Below are positions 1-9,200 of a stretch of DNA of 64,000 nt, one piece after another (the stretch's first letter is position 1; every line of letters starts with the position of its first letter). Below the pieces are notes generated by a model. That model saw nothing but the letters and a program-made list of their open reading frames with translations, searched no databases and was not told where the DNA came from. Source of the DNA: Dokdonella_A sp040002595 (lineage in GTDB: Bacteria > Pseudomonadota > Gammaproteobacteria > Xanthomonadales > Rhodanobacteraceae); the NCBI GenBank assembly GCA_040002595.1, contig JBDUED010000001.1, positions 1-64,000 on the forward strand, in the 5' to 3' direction. The position numbers and the translations under genes are program-made.

Positions 1-87
1 TGCTTTTCTGATGACCTGCGCAAGAACATCCCGTTTTCGCCGCGCTCAGCAATCCTGGTCAGCGGCTACGGCTGTTGGCGTCAAACG

Positions 88-1074
88 TTACGGAGCAGCC
101 AATCGAGCGGTTTTCCGGATTTCAGTGGGCCGTGGTCGAGGGACGCGCTTGCGCGTCGCCGGCAAAGCGCTGGTTGCGTCAAGCAGTCCGGCCGGCAATG
201 CCTGAAATATCCCCGCGAGTTGTTGCAGGAATCCCGCAATGGCCGAACTCTTGCGCCAGACCATGGCAATGCGCCGGCTCGGGGCGTGGCCGCGAAATTC
301 GATCAGGTCGATGGCGTCTGATGGCGCAACCGGTGGCTGCACCGCGAGTAGCGGCAGCAAGGTGATGCCGACGTTGGCGGCGACCATCTGGCGCAAGGTT
401 TCCAGGCTGGTTGCGCGAAAGCCGGCGCGCTCACCGGCGCCGGCAAGTTGGCACGCTTCGAGGGCCTGGTCGCGCAGGCAATGGCCTTCTTCGAGCAGCA
501 GCAGGCTCTGATCGGCCAGATCGCCGAGCTTGATCGATTTTTGTGAGGCAAGGGCATGACCGCGCGGCACCGCCAACAGGAAAGGTTCCTCGAACAGGAA
601 TTGCTGATGCAACTGGTCGTCGTGCAGCGGCAACGCGAGGATCGCGGCGTCCAGGCGTCCTTCGCGCAACTGGCGCAGCAGCGCTTCGGTTTTCTCTTCG
701 ACCAAAAGCAACTCCAGACGCGGAAAACGTGCGCGCAAGGTGGGGATCACCTGCGGTAGCAGATAGGGCCCCAGGGTCGGGAAAATGCCCAGGCGCACGC
801 TGCCTGATTCCGGATCGCGCGTGCGCTGCGCAGCGGCGCGGATCTGCTCGACGTCGTTGAGCACGGTGCGCGCGCGTTCGGCAATTTCGCGACCGACCTC
901 AGTCAGCAATACCTTGCGCGGGGCGCGCTCGACGAGGGCGACGCCAAGCTCATCTTCGAGCTTCCTTATCTGGGTCGACAGGGTCGGTTGGCTGACGAAA
1001 CTTGAAGCTGCCGCGCGTCCGAAATGCTTGTGTTCGGCGAGGGCGACCAGATAATGGAGATCACGCAGGTTCAT
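88..1074 (-). CDS. oxyR: LysR-family peroxide-sensing regulator OxyR
   Basis: Redox-switched transcription activator that senses hydrogen peroxide through a disulfide and turns on antioxidant genes. The protein is 328 aa from the chosen start (MNLRDLHYLVAL), which matches the usual OxyR N-terminus; an in-frame ATG 21 bases upstream (1095) is possible. A LysR winged helix-turn-helix spans about residues 1-60 and a substrate-binding-like domain follows. The diagnostic motif GHCLRDQALEAC places cysteines at exactly 199 and 208, the redox pair of E. coli OxyR. It has a slightly longer C-terminal tail than the roughly 305-aa E. coli protein. It is transcribed divergently from ahpC, a classic OxyR target, which supports the call and suggests autoregulation from the shared promoter region. 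Confidence 0.95.
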   Translation of the reverse strand: MNLRDLHYLVALAEHKHFGRAAASSFVSQPTLSTQIRKLEDELGVALVERAPRKVLLTEVGREIAERARTVLNDVEQIRAAAQRTRDPESGSVRLGIFPTLGPYLLPQVIPTLRARFPRLELLLVEEKTEALLRQLREGRLDAAILALPLHDDQLHQQFLFEEPFLLAVPRGHALASQKSIKLGDLADQSLLLLEEGHCLRDQALEACQLAGAGERAGFRATSLETLRQMVAANVGITLLPLLAVQPPVAPSDAIDLIEFRGHAPSRRIAMVWRKSSAIAGFLQQLAGIFQALPAGLLDATSALPATRKRVPRPRPTEIRKTARLAAP

Positions 1075-1214
1075 GAGTTCGATGGCTCGATACATTGATT
1101 GCGACTATCGATGTTATTGTATCAATCAATTGGATTGATGGTAGATCCGGTCGTATCCTGTGTTGAGTGGGCCGCGCCCCTCCCGTTTTCCCCCGCCAAC
1201 CCAAGGAGATATTC
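1075..1214. promoter_or_regulatory. Divergent oxyR/ahpC promoter region with palindromic candidate OxyR site
   Basis: The 140-base gap between the divergent oxyR and ahpC starts holds an AT-rich stretch unlike its surroundings. It contains the perfect inverted repeat ATCAAT-N7-ATTGAT at 1121-1139, and the related half-sites ATTGAT and ATCGAT lie to its left. LysR proteins bind spaced dyads of this kind, and OxyR protects long regions made of four half-sites. This site is a candidate by position and symmetry only. A ribosome-binding sequence AAGGAGA sits just before the ahpC start. Confidence 0.5.
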
Positions 1215-1757
1215 ATGTTGACTGTCGGCGACAAATTCCCGGACTTCAAGCTGAAAGCCACCGTTTCGACTGAAAGCCTTGAAAAGGCATTCTTCGAAAT
1301 ATCCAATACGACGTACAAGAACAAATGGCTGCTGGTGTTTTTCTATCCGAAGGACTTCACCTTCGTCTGCCCGACGGAGATCAAGGGCTTCGGCGATTTG
1401 AACTCGCAGTTCGCAGACCGCGACACGCAGGTCCTCGCCGCCAGTACCGATAGCGAGTTTGTGCATCTGGCCTGGCGCCGCGATCACAAGGATCTGCACG
1501 ACCTGCCGTTCCCGATGCTCGCCGACACCGCCAAGCGCCTGACGACTGCGCTGGGCATTCTCGACGCCGAGGAAGGCGTGGCCAAGCGTGCGACATTCCT
1601 GGTCGATCCAGAGGGCATCATCCGCTTTGCCTATGTGACCGACGGCAGCGTCGGGCGCAACCCGCAGGAAGTGCTGCGCGTGCTTGATGCGCTGCAGACC
1701 GACGAGTTGTGCCCCTGCAACTGGCACCAGGGCGAAGCGACGTTGAAGGTCGCCTGA
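1215..1757 (+). CDS. ahpC: Peroxiredoxin (AhpC/Prx1 type)
   Basis: Two-Cys peroxiredoxin that reduces hydrogen peroxide and organic hydroperoxides in the cytoplasm. It is 180 aa starting at MLTVGDKFPDF, chosen because AAGGAGA lies at ideal spacing. The peroxidatic cysteine is Cys52 in the motif FTFVCPTE. The C-terminal resolving cysteine lies in DELCPCNW (Cys166 or Cys168); the paired CPC is typical of the AhpC branch that works with AhpD. No ahpF reductase gene is nearby, whereas ahpD follows 169 bases downstream, so AhpD is the likely electron donor. It is divergent from oxyR and probably OxyR-activated. Confidence 0.95.
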   Translation: MLTVGDKFPDFKLKATVSTESLEKAFFEISNTTYKNKWLLVFFYPKDFTFVCPTEIKGFGDLNSQFADRDTQVLAASTDSEFVHLAWRRDHKDLHDLPFPMLADTAKRLTTALGILDAEEGVAKRATFLVDPEGIIRFAYVTDGSVGRNPQEVLRVLDALQTDELCPCNWHQGEATLKVA

Positions 1758-1926
1758 GCGCCTCTACCTCATGCGCCCGGGCAGGCTGATTCACCCCGTT
1801 GTACGGCCGGCGTCGCTTTCCCCCTGAGACCGCTGGTCCGGGCGGCGACTTTTGCTTTCTCGAAGTCGTCGCCCACCTTTTTCTGCGATCCTGCCGACAT
1901 GGCCGGGTTGCCTTGCGGAGACATCC

Positions 1927-2466
1927 ATGAGCCTCGAAGACATCAAGGGCCAGTTGCCCGATTACGCCAAGGACCTGCGTCTGAATCTCGATTCGGTGTT
2001 GAGCGAATCGGGCGCGCCCGGGCTGAACGCAAAGCAGATCGCAATCGTCGCGCTTGCGAGCGCCATTGCTTCGCGTCACGAACCGCTTGTTCGCGCGATG
2101 GTCGCTCATGTCGCAGGCACCTTGAGCGACACAGAAGCCAATGCCGCGCGCGCCGCGGCCGCAATCATGGCGATGAACAATATCTACTACCGCTTCACCC
2201 ACCTTGTGGGGAATGAGGAATACGCGGCCCTGCGCGCCGGACTGCGCATGAACGTGCTGGCCAATCCGGGCTGCGACAAGATCGACTTCGAACTCGCCTC
2301 GCTGGCGGTGTCGGCGATCAATGGCTGCGGCATGTGCATGCAGTCGCACGAGAAGACATTGCGCAAACACAACGTCGCGGCCGCTGCGATCCAGAGCGCG
2401 GCGCGCATTGCAGCCGTCATGCATGCGGTTGCCGTAACCGTCGAGCAAGCCAGCGCAGCGGCATAG
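1927..2466 (+). CDS. ahpD: Alkylhydroperoxidase AhpD (thioredoxin-like reductant of AhpC)
   Basis: All-helical AhpD-family protein of 179 aa that shuttles electrons to AhpC and has weak peroxidase activity itself. The start (MSLEDIKGQL) follows a TTGCGGAGACATCC leader. The catalytic CxxCxxxH motif is visible as CGMCMQSHEK, with Cys134, Cys137 and His141, closely matching the spacing in mycobacterial AhpD (Cys130, Cys133, His137). The length is normal for the family. Its position directly after ahpC fits a peroxide-defence operon of the ahpCD type in place of ahpCF. Confidence 0.93.
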   Translation: MSLEDIKGQLPDYAKDLRLNLDSVLSESGAPGLNAKQIAIVALASAIASRHEPLVRAMVAHVAGTLSDTEANAARAAAAIMAMNNIYYRFTHLVGNEEYAALRAGLRMNVLANPGCDKIDFELASLAVSAINGCGMCMQSHEKTLRKHNVAAAAIQSAARIAAVMHAVAVTVEQASAAA

Positions 2467-2623
2467 GCCGGGCAGGCTGCGCGGCCGGCCTCAGGCGTAC
2501 GCATCGGTTGCGACGCCCCGGCCAAGCGCCCGCTGCATCGACCCGTACACATGACGTATCGCCTATTGCCGCGCTTGCGGTGCTGTGGTCAGGTGGACGA
2601 TTACCTTGCATGACGAGCTGCCG

Positions 2624-5341
2624 ATGTCCCGTTTGCTGCGTGCTGCCCTGCTCCTGAGCGTCACGGTGACATCGCTTGCCGCTTTTGCGAAAGCGTCAAC
2701 CGATGGCGTTCCTGTCGGCAAGCTCTCGTCCGATGCAATCCCCCAGCACTACGCGTTGCATCTGACCATCGATCCGCGCAGCGACCGTTTCAGTGGCGAA
2801 GAGCGCATCGTGGTCTTGCTCGCCAAACCGGCTGATCGTGTCTGGCTGCATGCGCAAGCCATCGACATTGCGACCGCTACCGTGGTCGATGCGAACGGTG
2901 TGCGCACGGATGCCAAGCCGATCATGCACCCCGATAGCGGGGTGCTCGAATTGCGTTTCGGACGCAGCGTGCCGGCGCAGACGATTACTCTCGCGTTTAG
3001 CTGGAGCGCGCCGTTCAATGCGCAGCTCGAAGGCGTTTACAAGGTCAAGGTGGGTGGCGACAGTTACGCGATCACGCAGATGGAACCGGTCAGCGCGCGC
3101 TTCGCGTTCCCGGGATTCGACGAACCACGTTTCAAGACGCCGTTCGATATCACGCTGACGGTGCCGAAGGCCGACGTCGCCGTTGCCAACACGCTCCAGC
3201 TTCGCGAAGAAGTATCCAGCGATTCAAAGTGGAAAACGCTGACCTTCGCGCCGACCAAGCCGCTGCCAACCTACCTAGTCGCGTTCGCGGTCGGTCCCTG
3301 GGACGTCGTCGATGCACCGCCAATTGCACCGAACGCGGTGCGCAAGAACGCGCTGCCATTGCGCGGCATCGGTCCGCGCGGCAGCGCCAAGCAGCTGGCG
3401 TGGATCTTGAGCCAGACACCATCCATCGTGAAGTTTTACGAGGACTACACCGCGCAGCCATATCCGTTCGACAAGCTCGATCTGCTCGGCGCGCCCGATT
3501 TCTCCGCCGGCGCGATGGAAAACGCAGGACTGATCGTATTTCGCGATGCGCTGCTCCTGCTCGACGAACACGCCTCAGCCAATCGGTATCGCGGCGTGTT
3601 CAACGTTACCGCGCACGAGATTGCGCATCAATGGTATGGCGATCTGGTAACAGTGCCGTGGTGGGACGACATCTGGCTCAACGAGGCGTATGCGACCTGG
3701 GCGCAGGCGAAGGTAACCAGCACGCTCCAACCGGATTATCACGCGCCGCTGGCGTCGCTCGAAAGTCGCCTGTGGGTGATGTCGAACGACAGTTTGCTGA
3801 GCGCGCGCAAGGTGCGCCAGCCGATCGGAGGGCGCGGCGACATCGAGACGGCATTCGATGGCATCACCTACCAGAAAGGCGCTGGTGTTCTGGCCATGTT
3901 CGAGTCGTGGATCGGCGCGGACGTGTTCCGAAACGGAATGCGCAGATACCTCGCGCAGCACGCGTTTGGCAGCGGCAGCTCGGATGATTTGATCGCGACA
4001 CTTGGCGCTGCCAGCGGCAAGGGCGAGGCGTTCGGAAAGGCGATGCGCAGTTTTCTCGACCAGCCGGGCGTGCCGCTGGTGCATGCGGAACTTGCCTGCC
4101 ATGACACAAAAGCGGCGTTGAAACTCAGCCAGTCGCGCTATCTGCCGTATGGCGTGCTCGCCAAAGGCGAATCGTTGTGGAGCGTGCCGGTGTGTGCACG
4201 CTTTGGTCGCGCCAGCACATCGACAACACAATGTTTTCTGCTCGACCAGCATGAGCAGAGCTTCGCGGTCGATGGCCCTTGTCCGGATTGGGTGTTGCCC
4301 AACGCGGATGCGCGTGGCTACTACCGCTTCGATCTCGCCGCTGCCGAGTTTGCCAAACTCGCACATGCGCTGCCATCGTTCACAGCACCCGAACAAATGA
4401 TTTACGCCGATGCGGTTTCGAGCGCGTTCAAACGCGGCACGCTTGGTGCGGATGGGTTGCTCGATGCCATGCCCGCGCTGGCGCATTCGGACATGCCCCA
4501 GGTTGCGACCGCATTGCTGGATGACTTCAACTGGATTCGCGAACAGTTGGCTGATGCGGAAATGCGGCGCGTGCTCGACGCTTACGCGGAGGAAATGTAT
4601 GCGCCGCGAATGGGTCAACTGGGTTACCGGCACAAGGTTGGCGAGGCAAGCGCGGCGACTGCCCTGCGCACGCGGCTGGCCGAGTTCCTCGCGATCAAGC
4701 AACGCAATCCGCGGGTGCGCGCCGAACTGGCCGCTCAAGGACGCGCCGCGCTTGGGCTCAATCGTGCAGAAGGCGTCGATTTCAAGCGCGCCGACGCCGA
4801 TCTGCTGCCGACTGCGTTGAAAGTCGCTGTGCAGGAGGGGGGCGTGCGCGCATTCGATGCGGCGCAGAACGAACTTGCTCACAACCACGACACGGCGCAA
4901 CGCTACATGCTGCTCGCGGCGCTCGGGGCGACGCGCGACCCGGTGCTGGGTGCACGTGCGCGCGATTTCGGATTGACTGCGGGGGTGCAGATCGGCGAAA
5001 TGTCGCGCCTGTACAGCGCGCAGATGGATGAACCGGAAAATCGTGCGGCGGTGTGGAAATGGCTTACGCAGCATTTCGATGCGTATCGCGCGCGCATGCC
5101 TGCGTTCGAGCAAGCCTACGTGCCAAAAACCGTCGCGGAAGCACGTTGCAGCGCTAGCGAAGCGGACGAGCTTGCCAGCTTTTTTGCGCCACGCATCAAG
5201 GATCTGATCGGTAGCGATCGCGGTCTGGGGCAGACCCTCGAGAGCATCCGCCAGTGCGCGTCGCTGCGCGATCACGTCGGCAAGAAGGCGCTTGCGGCGT
5301 GGGCCGAATTGCATCCGGCGGCGAGGGTCCACCAGCCATAG
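2624..5341 (+). CDS. Exported M1-family zinc aminopeptidase
   Basis: M1 metallopeptidase that removes N-terminal amino acids from peptides, here probably in the periplasm. It is 905 aa from MSRLLRAALL. An N-terminal signal peptide with a hydrophobic core of about residues 5-21 ends near AFAKAS. The exopeptidase motif GAMEN is at residues 296-300. The zinc site HEIAH is at 331-335 and the third ligand is Glu354 in WLNEAYATW. A long helical C-terminal ERAP1-like domain completes the normal family layout. It starts about 157 bases after ahpD and shows no functional link to it. The substrate cannot be told from sequence. Confidence 0.93.
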   Translation: MSRLLRAALLLSVTVTSLAAFAKASTDGVPVGKLSSDAIPQHYALHLTIDPRSDRFSGEERIVVLLAKPADRVWLHAQAIDIATATVVDANGVRTDAKPIMHPDSGVLELRFGRSVPAQTITLAFSWSAPFNAQLEGVYKVKVGGDSYAITQMEPVSARFAFPGFDEPRFKTPFDITLTVPKADVAVANTLQLREEVSSDSKWKTLTFAPTKPLPTYLVAFAVGPWDVVDAPPIAPNAVRKNALPLRGIGPRGSAKQLAWILSQTPSIVKFYEDYTAQPYPFDKLDLLGAPDFSAGAMENAGLIVFRDALLLLDEHASANRYRGVFNVTAHEIAHQWYGDLVTVPWWDDIWLNEAYATWAQAKVTSTLQPDYHAPLASLESRLWVMSNDSLLSARKVRQPIGGRGDIETAFDGITYQKGAGVLAMFESWIGADVFRNGMRRYLAQHAFGSGSSDDLIATLGAASGKGEAFGKAMRSFLDQPGVPLVHAELACHDTKAALKLSQSRYLPYGVLAKGESLWSVPVCARFGRASTSTTQCFLLDQHEQSFAVDGPCPDWVLPNADARGYYRFDLAAAEFAKLAHALPSFTAPEQMIYADAVSSAFKRGTLGADGLLDAMPALAHSDMPQVATALLDDFNWIREQLADAEMRRVLDAYAEEMYAPRMGQLGYRHKVGEASAATALRTRLAEFLAIKQRNPRVRAELAAQGRAALGLNRAEGVDFKRADADLLPTALKVAVQEGGVRAFDAAQNELAHNHDTAQRYMLLAALGATRDPVLGARARDFGLTAGVQIGEMSRLYSAQMDEPENRAAVWKWLTQHFDAYRARMPAFEQAYVPKTVAEARCSASEADELASFFAPRIKDLIGSDRGLGQTLESIRQCASLRDHVGKKALAAWAELHPAARVHQP

Positions 5342-5373
5342 CGTGCCTGACGGGTAGTCAGGCGGGTCTTCTG

Positions 5374-5445
5374 GTCGGAGCGGCGGAGGCGGCGAGGCGC
5401 TTGGTCGGAGCCGCAAAAAAGCATCGTGCCTTGCGGCGCTCCGAC
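5374..5445. repeat. REP-like GC-rich inverted repeat region
   Basis: Between the aminopeptidase and the next gene is a unit beginning GTCGGAGCGGCGG (5374) and then a hairpin at 5404-5445. The hairpin's left arm is GTCGGAGCCGCAA and its right arm TTGCGGCGCTCCGAC, pairing over 13 bases with a 2-base bulge. There is no T run, so a rho-independent terminator is unlikely. The core resembles the other GGAGCGGCGG repeats in this window (38.0-38.1 kb and 58.9 kb). Confidence 0.55.
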
Positions 5446-5545
5446 ACAAGTGCACTGTTTCCTCATCAGAGCAGAGGGTTGCGGTACCGCGTAGCCGGCG
5501 TCTCGCCGCGTTACACTGCCCGCGGCACTGGCAGCGGCAGCAGCA

Positions 5546-6100
5546 ATGGACGACCACGTTTCGGCGGCAATGGCCGCATTTGCGCGCATTCCGGAGCGCA
5601 ATACCGGCGACAATTTGCTGCGCACCGCGCAGCAACATCATGTTGCGTTGTCGAGCATGGCCGACACCAAGGCCAACATCATCATCACGGTGTCTTCGAT
5701 CGTGTTGACACTGTCGCTCGGGCGCGTGAATGAACCGGGCCTGCGCCTTTCCGTTTTGACGCTGGCGGCGTTTACGCTGGTCGCGCTACTACTCGCCATC
5801 CTCGCGGTGCTGCCCAAATACCGCCCGCTGAAAATTCCCGACGGACCGTTGCCGCCGGAATTCAACCTGATGTTTTTCGGCCATTTCGCCGAACTTCCGC
5901 GCGAACGCTTTCTGCTCGAAGTGAGTCGTGCGCTGCAGCCCGATGGCTCGCCGTACGCGAACTGGGCCAAGGACATCTATGCGCTCGGCACGTATCTGGC
6001 GCACCACAAATACCGCTACCTGCGCTACAGCTATCTGTTCTTTCTGGCCGGCTTCGTGCTCGCCTGCGCCGAGCAGTTTTGGCGTCTGCTCGCGTCCTGA
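5546..6100 (+). CDS. Pycsar-effector-like membrane protein (DUF5706 family), orphan
   Basis: Small membrane protein of 184 aa. The N-terminal signature, a cytosolic helix followed by ALSSMADTKANIIITVSS leading into a membrane segment, is characteristic of the PycTM/DUF5706 family. In cyclic-nucleotide (Pycsar) anti-phage systems, members act as membrane-disrupting effectors. Predicted membrane segments lie at about residues 44-60, 66-92 and 158-178, separated by a 60-residue soluble loop. No uridylate or cytidylate cyclase gene is adjacent; the neighbours are the M1 peptidase and a giant membrane protein. It may therefore be a solitary family member with another role. The first ATG is used; another lies at codon 9. 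The family call is by recall of the motif, not a search. Confidence 0.6.
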   Translation: MDDHVSAAMAAFARIPERNTGDNLLRTAQQHHVALSSMADTKANIIITVSSIVLTLSLGRVNEPGLRLSVLTLAAFTLVALLLAILAVLPKYRPLKIPDGPLPPEFNLMFFGHFAELPRERFLLEVSRALQPDGSPYANWAKDIYALGTYLAHHKYRYLRYSYLFFLAGFVLACAEQFWRLLAS

Positions 6101-6210
6101 TCATCCACCACGATGCGGCACTGTCGGTAATGCGGTGGTGGGCGAGCCGAACCCCGACCGAAGCGCAGCGTCGTTGCACGACCATCGTCAGCTGATTCGA
6201 GGGGAAATTC

Positions 6211-9200
6211 ATGCGCGTGTTCCTGCACGGTTTCATGTGGCTGTTTGCCATGGCGATAGCGACGATTGCATCCACGGAAAACGCGGTCGCCGAACCCGCT
6301 GCGCCCGCCGCGCTTGAATCATGGCGTGGCTGGGTGCTGCATGGCCTGGACTATCGCGCCTGTCCGCTGATTGCGGGCAAGGCCGCTGCGACGCAAGCCG
6401 ATTTTCTGTGCGCATGGCCGGGCACGCTCACTCTAAACGCCGATGCGAACGGGGCGAATGTGACGCAGCATTGGCGGGTCGATGCCGACGCGTGGGTGCC
6501 GCTACCAGGGGACGCCAGCGTCTGGCCGCAACAGGTCAGCGTGGACGGACAAGCGGCCGCTGTCGTCGATCACGATGGGCCGGCGTTGCGCCTGGTTGCG
6601 GGTGACCACGAAATCCGTGCGCGGCTTTTCTGGCATGAGCGGCCGCAATCGTTGCGCGTGCCCGCGTCGATCGGTCTGATCGCACTCAGCGTCGACGGAA
6701 AATCGGTGGCACCGGTGCAACGCGATGGCGATGCGGTGACGTTGGGCCGGGTCGCAAACGCTGCGCCGGAGGCCGATAGCCTGGATTTGCGCGTGTATCG
6801 CCGCCTCAGCGATGGTGTGCCGGTGGAGCTGCGTACGGTAATTGAAATGCATGTTTCCGGTCAGGCGCGCGAAGAGGTTTTCGGTCCGGCACTTCCGCCG
6901 GGATTTGTACCCATGGCATTGAACGCGCAAGCGTGGCCGGCGCGGGTCGATGCCGACGGAAAGCTTCGCGTGCAGGTCCAGCCGGGCAACGAGACGCTGA
7001 CGCTGGATGCGCGGGCGACCGCGCCGCTGACTGCGCTCACCGTGCATTTGCCTGCGGCGCCGTGGCCGGCACAGGAAATCTGGAGCTATGCCGCCGCGCC
7101 ACGCTTGCGCGTCACGTCGGCGACCAGTGCGGTGCAGGTCGATCCGCGTGAAGCGGCCGTGCCGGCCGATTGGCTCGACCTGCCAGCGTTTGCGCTGGCC
7201 GATGGCGCGACGCTTGCGATTGAAGAACGCTCGCGTGGAGCTGCCGCCAGCGAGCGCAATCGCCTGACGCTCGCGCGCGAAATGTGGCTCGCCTTCGACG
7301 GTGCCGACTGGTTTGCGCGCGACCGCGTGCACGGCGAAATACTGCAGGGCTGGCGTCTGGATGCTGCGGCGCCGTACACGCTGGAACGCGCCGATGCGAT
7401 CGGCAGCGGCCCCGGCGGTCGGCGCGAGGAGGCGCTGCTGGTCACGCGTGGCGCGCAACCGGATCTGAGCGGCGTTGAATGGCGCACCCCGGCAGTGGAT
7501 CTTGCTGCGGGCTTGCGCATCGCGCCCGCCACCGCGACGCTGCCGGTTGCAGGCTGGCAGGACACGTTCGACAGCGTCACGACGACGCTGCATCTTCCCA
7601 ATGGCTACAGGTTGCTCGGCGCGCCCGGTGCGGATCGCGCGGCGGGCAGTTGGATCGGCGCGTGGGATTTATTCGGCGTGTTCATCTGCGCGCTGCTGGT
7701 GTTGCTGGCATGGCGCCTGTTCGGCCTGGTCGGTGCGCTGCCGGCACTTGCCTACGTCGTGCTGGCCTACCATGAGCATGGCGCACCGTTCTGGAGTCTG
7801 TTCGGCGTGATCGCATTGGCGCTGATTGCGCGCGCGTTGCCGGTTGGTCGCTTTGCAACGGGCGCGCGTTGGTTGCGTTACGCAGCGCTGACATTGCTGG
7901 TGCTGGTGGCTTTGCCGTTCGTTGCGGACCAAATGCGCTACGCGATGCATCCGCAACTCGAGAATGAGGCAGCTCATGCATTCGTGGATGTCGGCATCGC
8001 GGGCAAAGCCGGACCGGAGCAGAAAAATGTCGTGGTCGCGGAACGGGTGACTGACGAGGCGACATCGATGGCGTCGCGCGCGTCGCCATCGCCGATGTCG
8101 CAACCGAAAACGGACGCAACTGGCGGCAAGCTCGAAACGATCCCGGTTTCCGGCTCGAACATCCGCCGCGTTGACCTCATCAGTCACTACAGTGAATCGA
8201 CGGTGGTGCAGACGGGGGCGGGCGAACCGGCCTGGCAGCTCGGTCACCGCTATGAGTTGAGCTGGAGCGGGCCGGTGCTGCCAGGGCAGACCGTGCGTCT
8301 GGTGATCGCGCCGCCGTGGCTGGTGCGCATACTGCGCGTGATATTGGTTGCACTGCTCGCATCGCTGATCCTGCGTCTGGTGGCGCCGACATGGCGTTTG
8401 CGCCTGCCGCGCGGTGCTTCGGCCGCACTGACGGGCGCCCTCGTGCTTGGCGCCAGCGGCATGTCCGCACCGGCCCACGCGCAGACATTTCCGTCCGAAA
8501 CCTTGCTCGCCCAATTGCGTGCGCGTGCCATCGAGGCGCCAACATGCGTGCCTGATTGCGCGGCCGTGGCCAAGGCCGAAGTCATTGCGCAAGGCGATGA
8601 GATTCGTGTCGCTCTGGAGGCGCATGCGCTCGAACGTCTCGCGCTGCCGCTGCCTTCAAACGAAGCGACGCTAAGCTTGCGCAGCATCACGCTCGACGGC
8701 GCGGCGCAGGATGCAGTCGCACGCGAGGACGGGAAAATCTGGCTCGCGCTGCCGCGCGGAGTGCATCGAATAGAAATGGTGTTCGTGGCCGCAGCCGACA
8801 AGATTGCGCTCGCGTTTCCCCTCAAGCCAATGCGGGTCGCGTTCAGTGGTGAAGGCTGGCAGGCCAATGGCCTCGGCGACGATCATCTGCTGACCGAAAC
8901 CCTGACCCTGGTGCGTGTACGCAAAGCGGGCAATGTGCCAAGCGGCGCCGAGGTGCAACAATTTGCGCCCTTCGTGCGCGTCGATCGCTCACTGTCGCTC
9001 GGTCTCGACTGGACAGTCGAGACGACTGTTACCCGGCTCGCGCCCAAGGAAGGAGGCTTCACGACCACGTTGCCGATCCTTGCCAGCGAACATGTGCTGA
9101 CGCCGGGCATCAAGGTCGGCAGCGCCGGCGCGACCGTTGCGCTCGGCGATGGCGACGCTGCCACGCAATGGAGCAGCAGCCTCGACAAGGGCGAAGCCTT

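Noticed and set aside
1..87. Left edge of the window
   Set aside because: Frames here are short and overlap the oxyR 3' end or run off the edge; not enough sequence to support a gene such as recG, which sometimes follows oxyR.
3575..5641. Long minus-strand open frame of 688 codons opposite the aminopeptidase gene
   Set aside because: It lies antisense to a clear M1 peptidase, its translation is rich in Arg/His/Cys with no motifs, and such frames are common in high-GC DNA.
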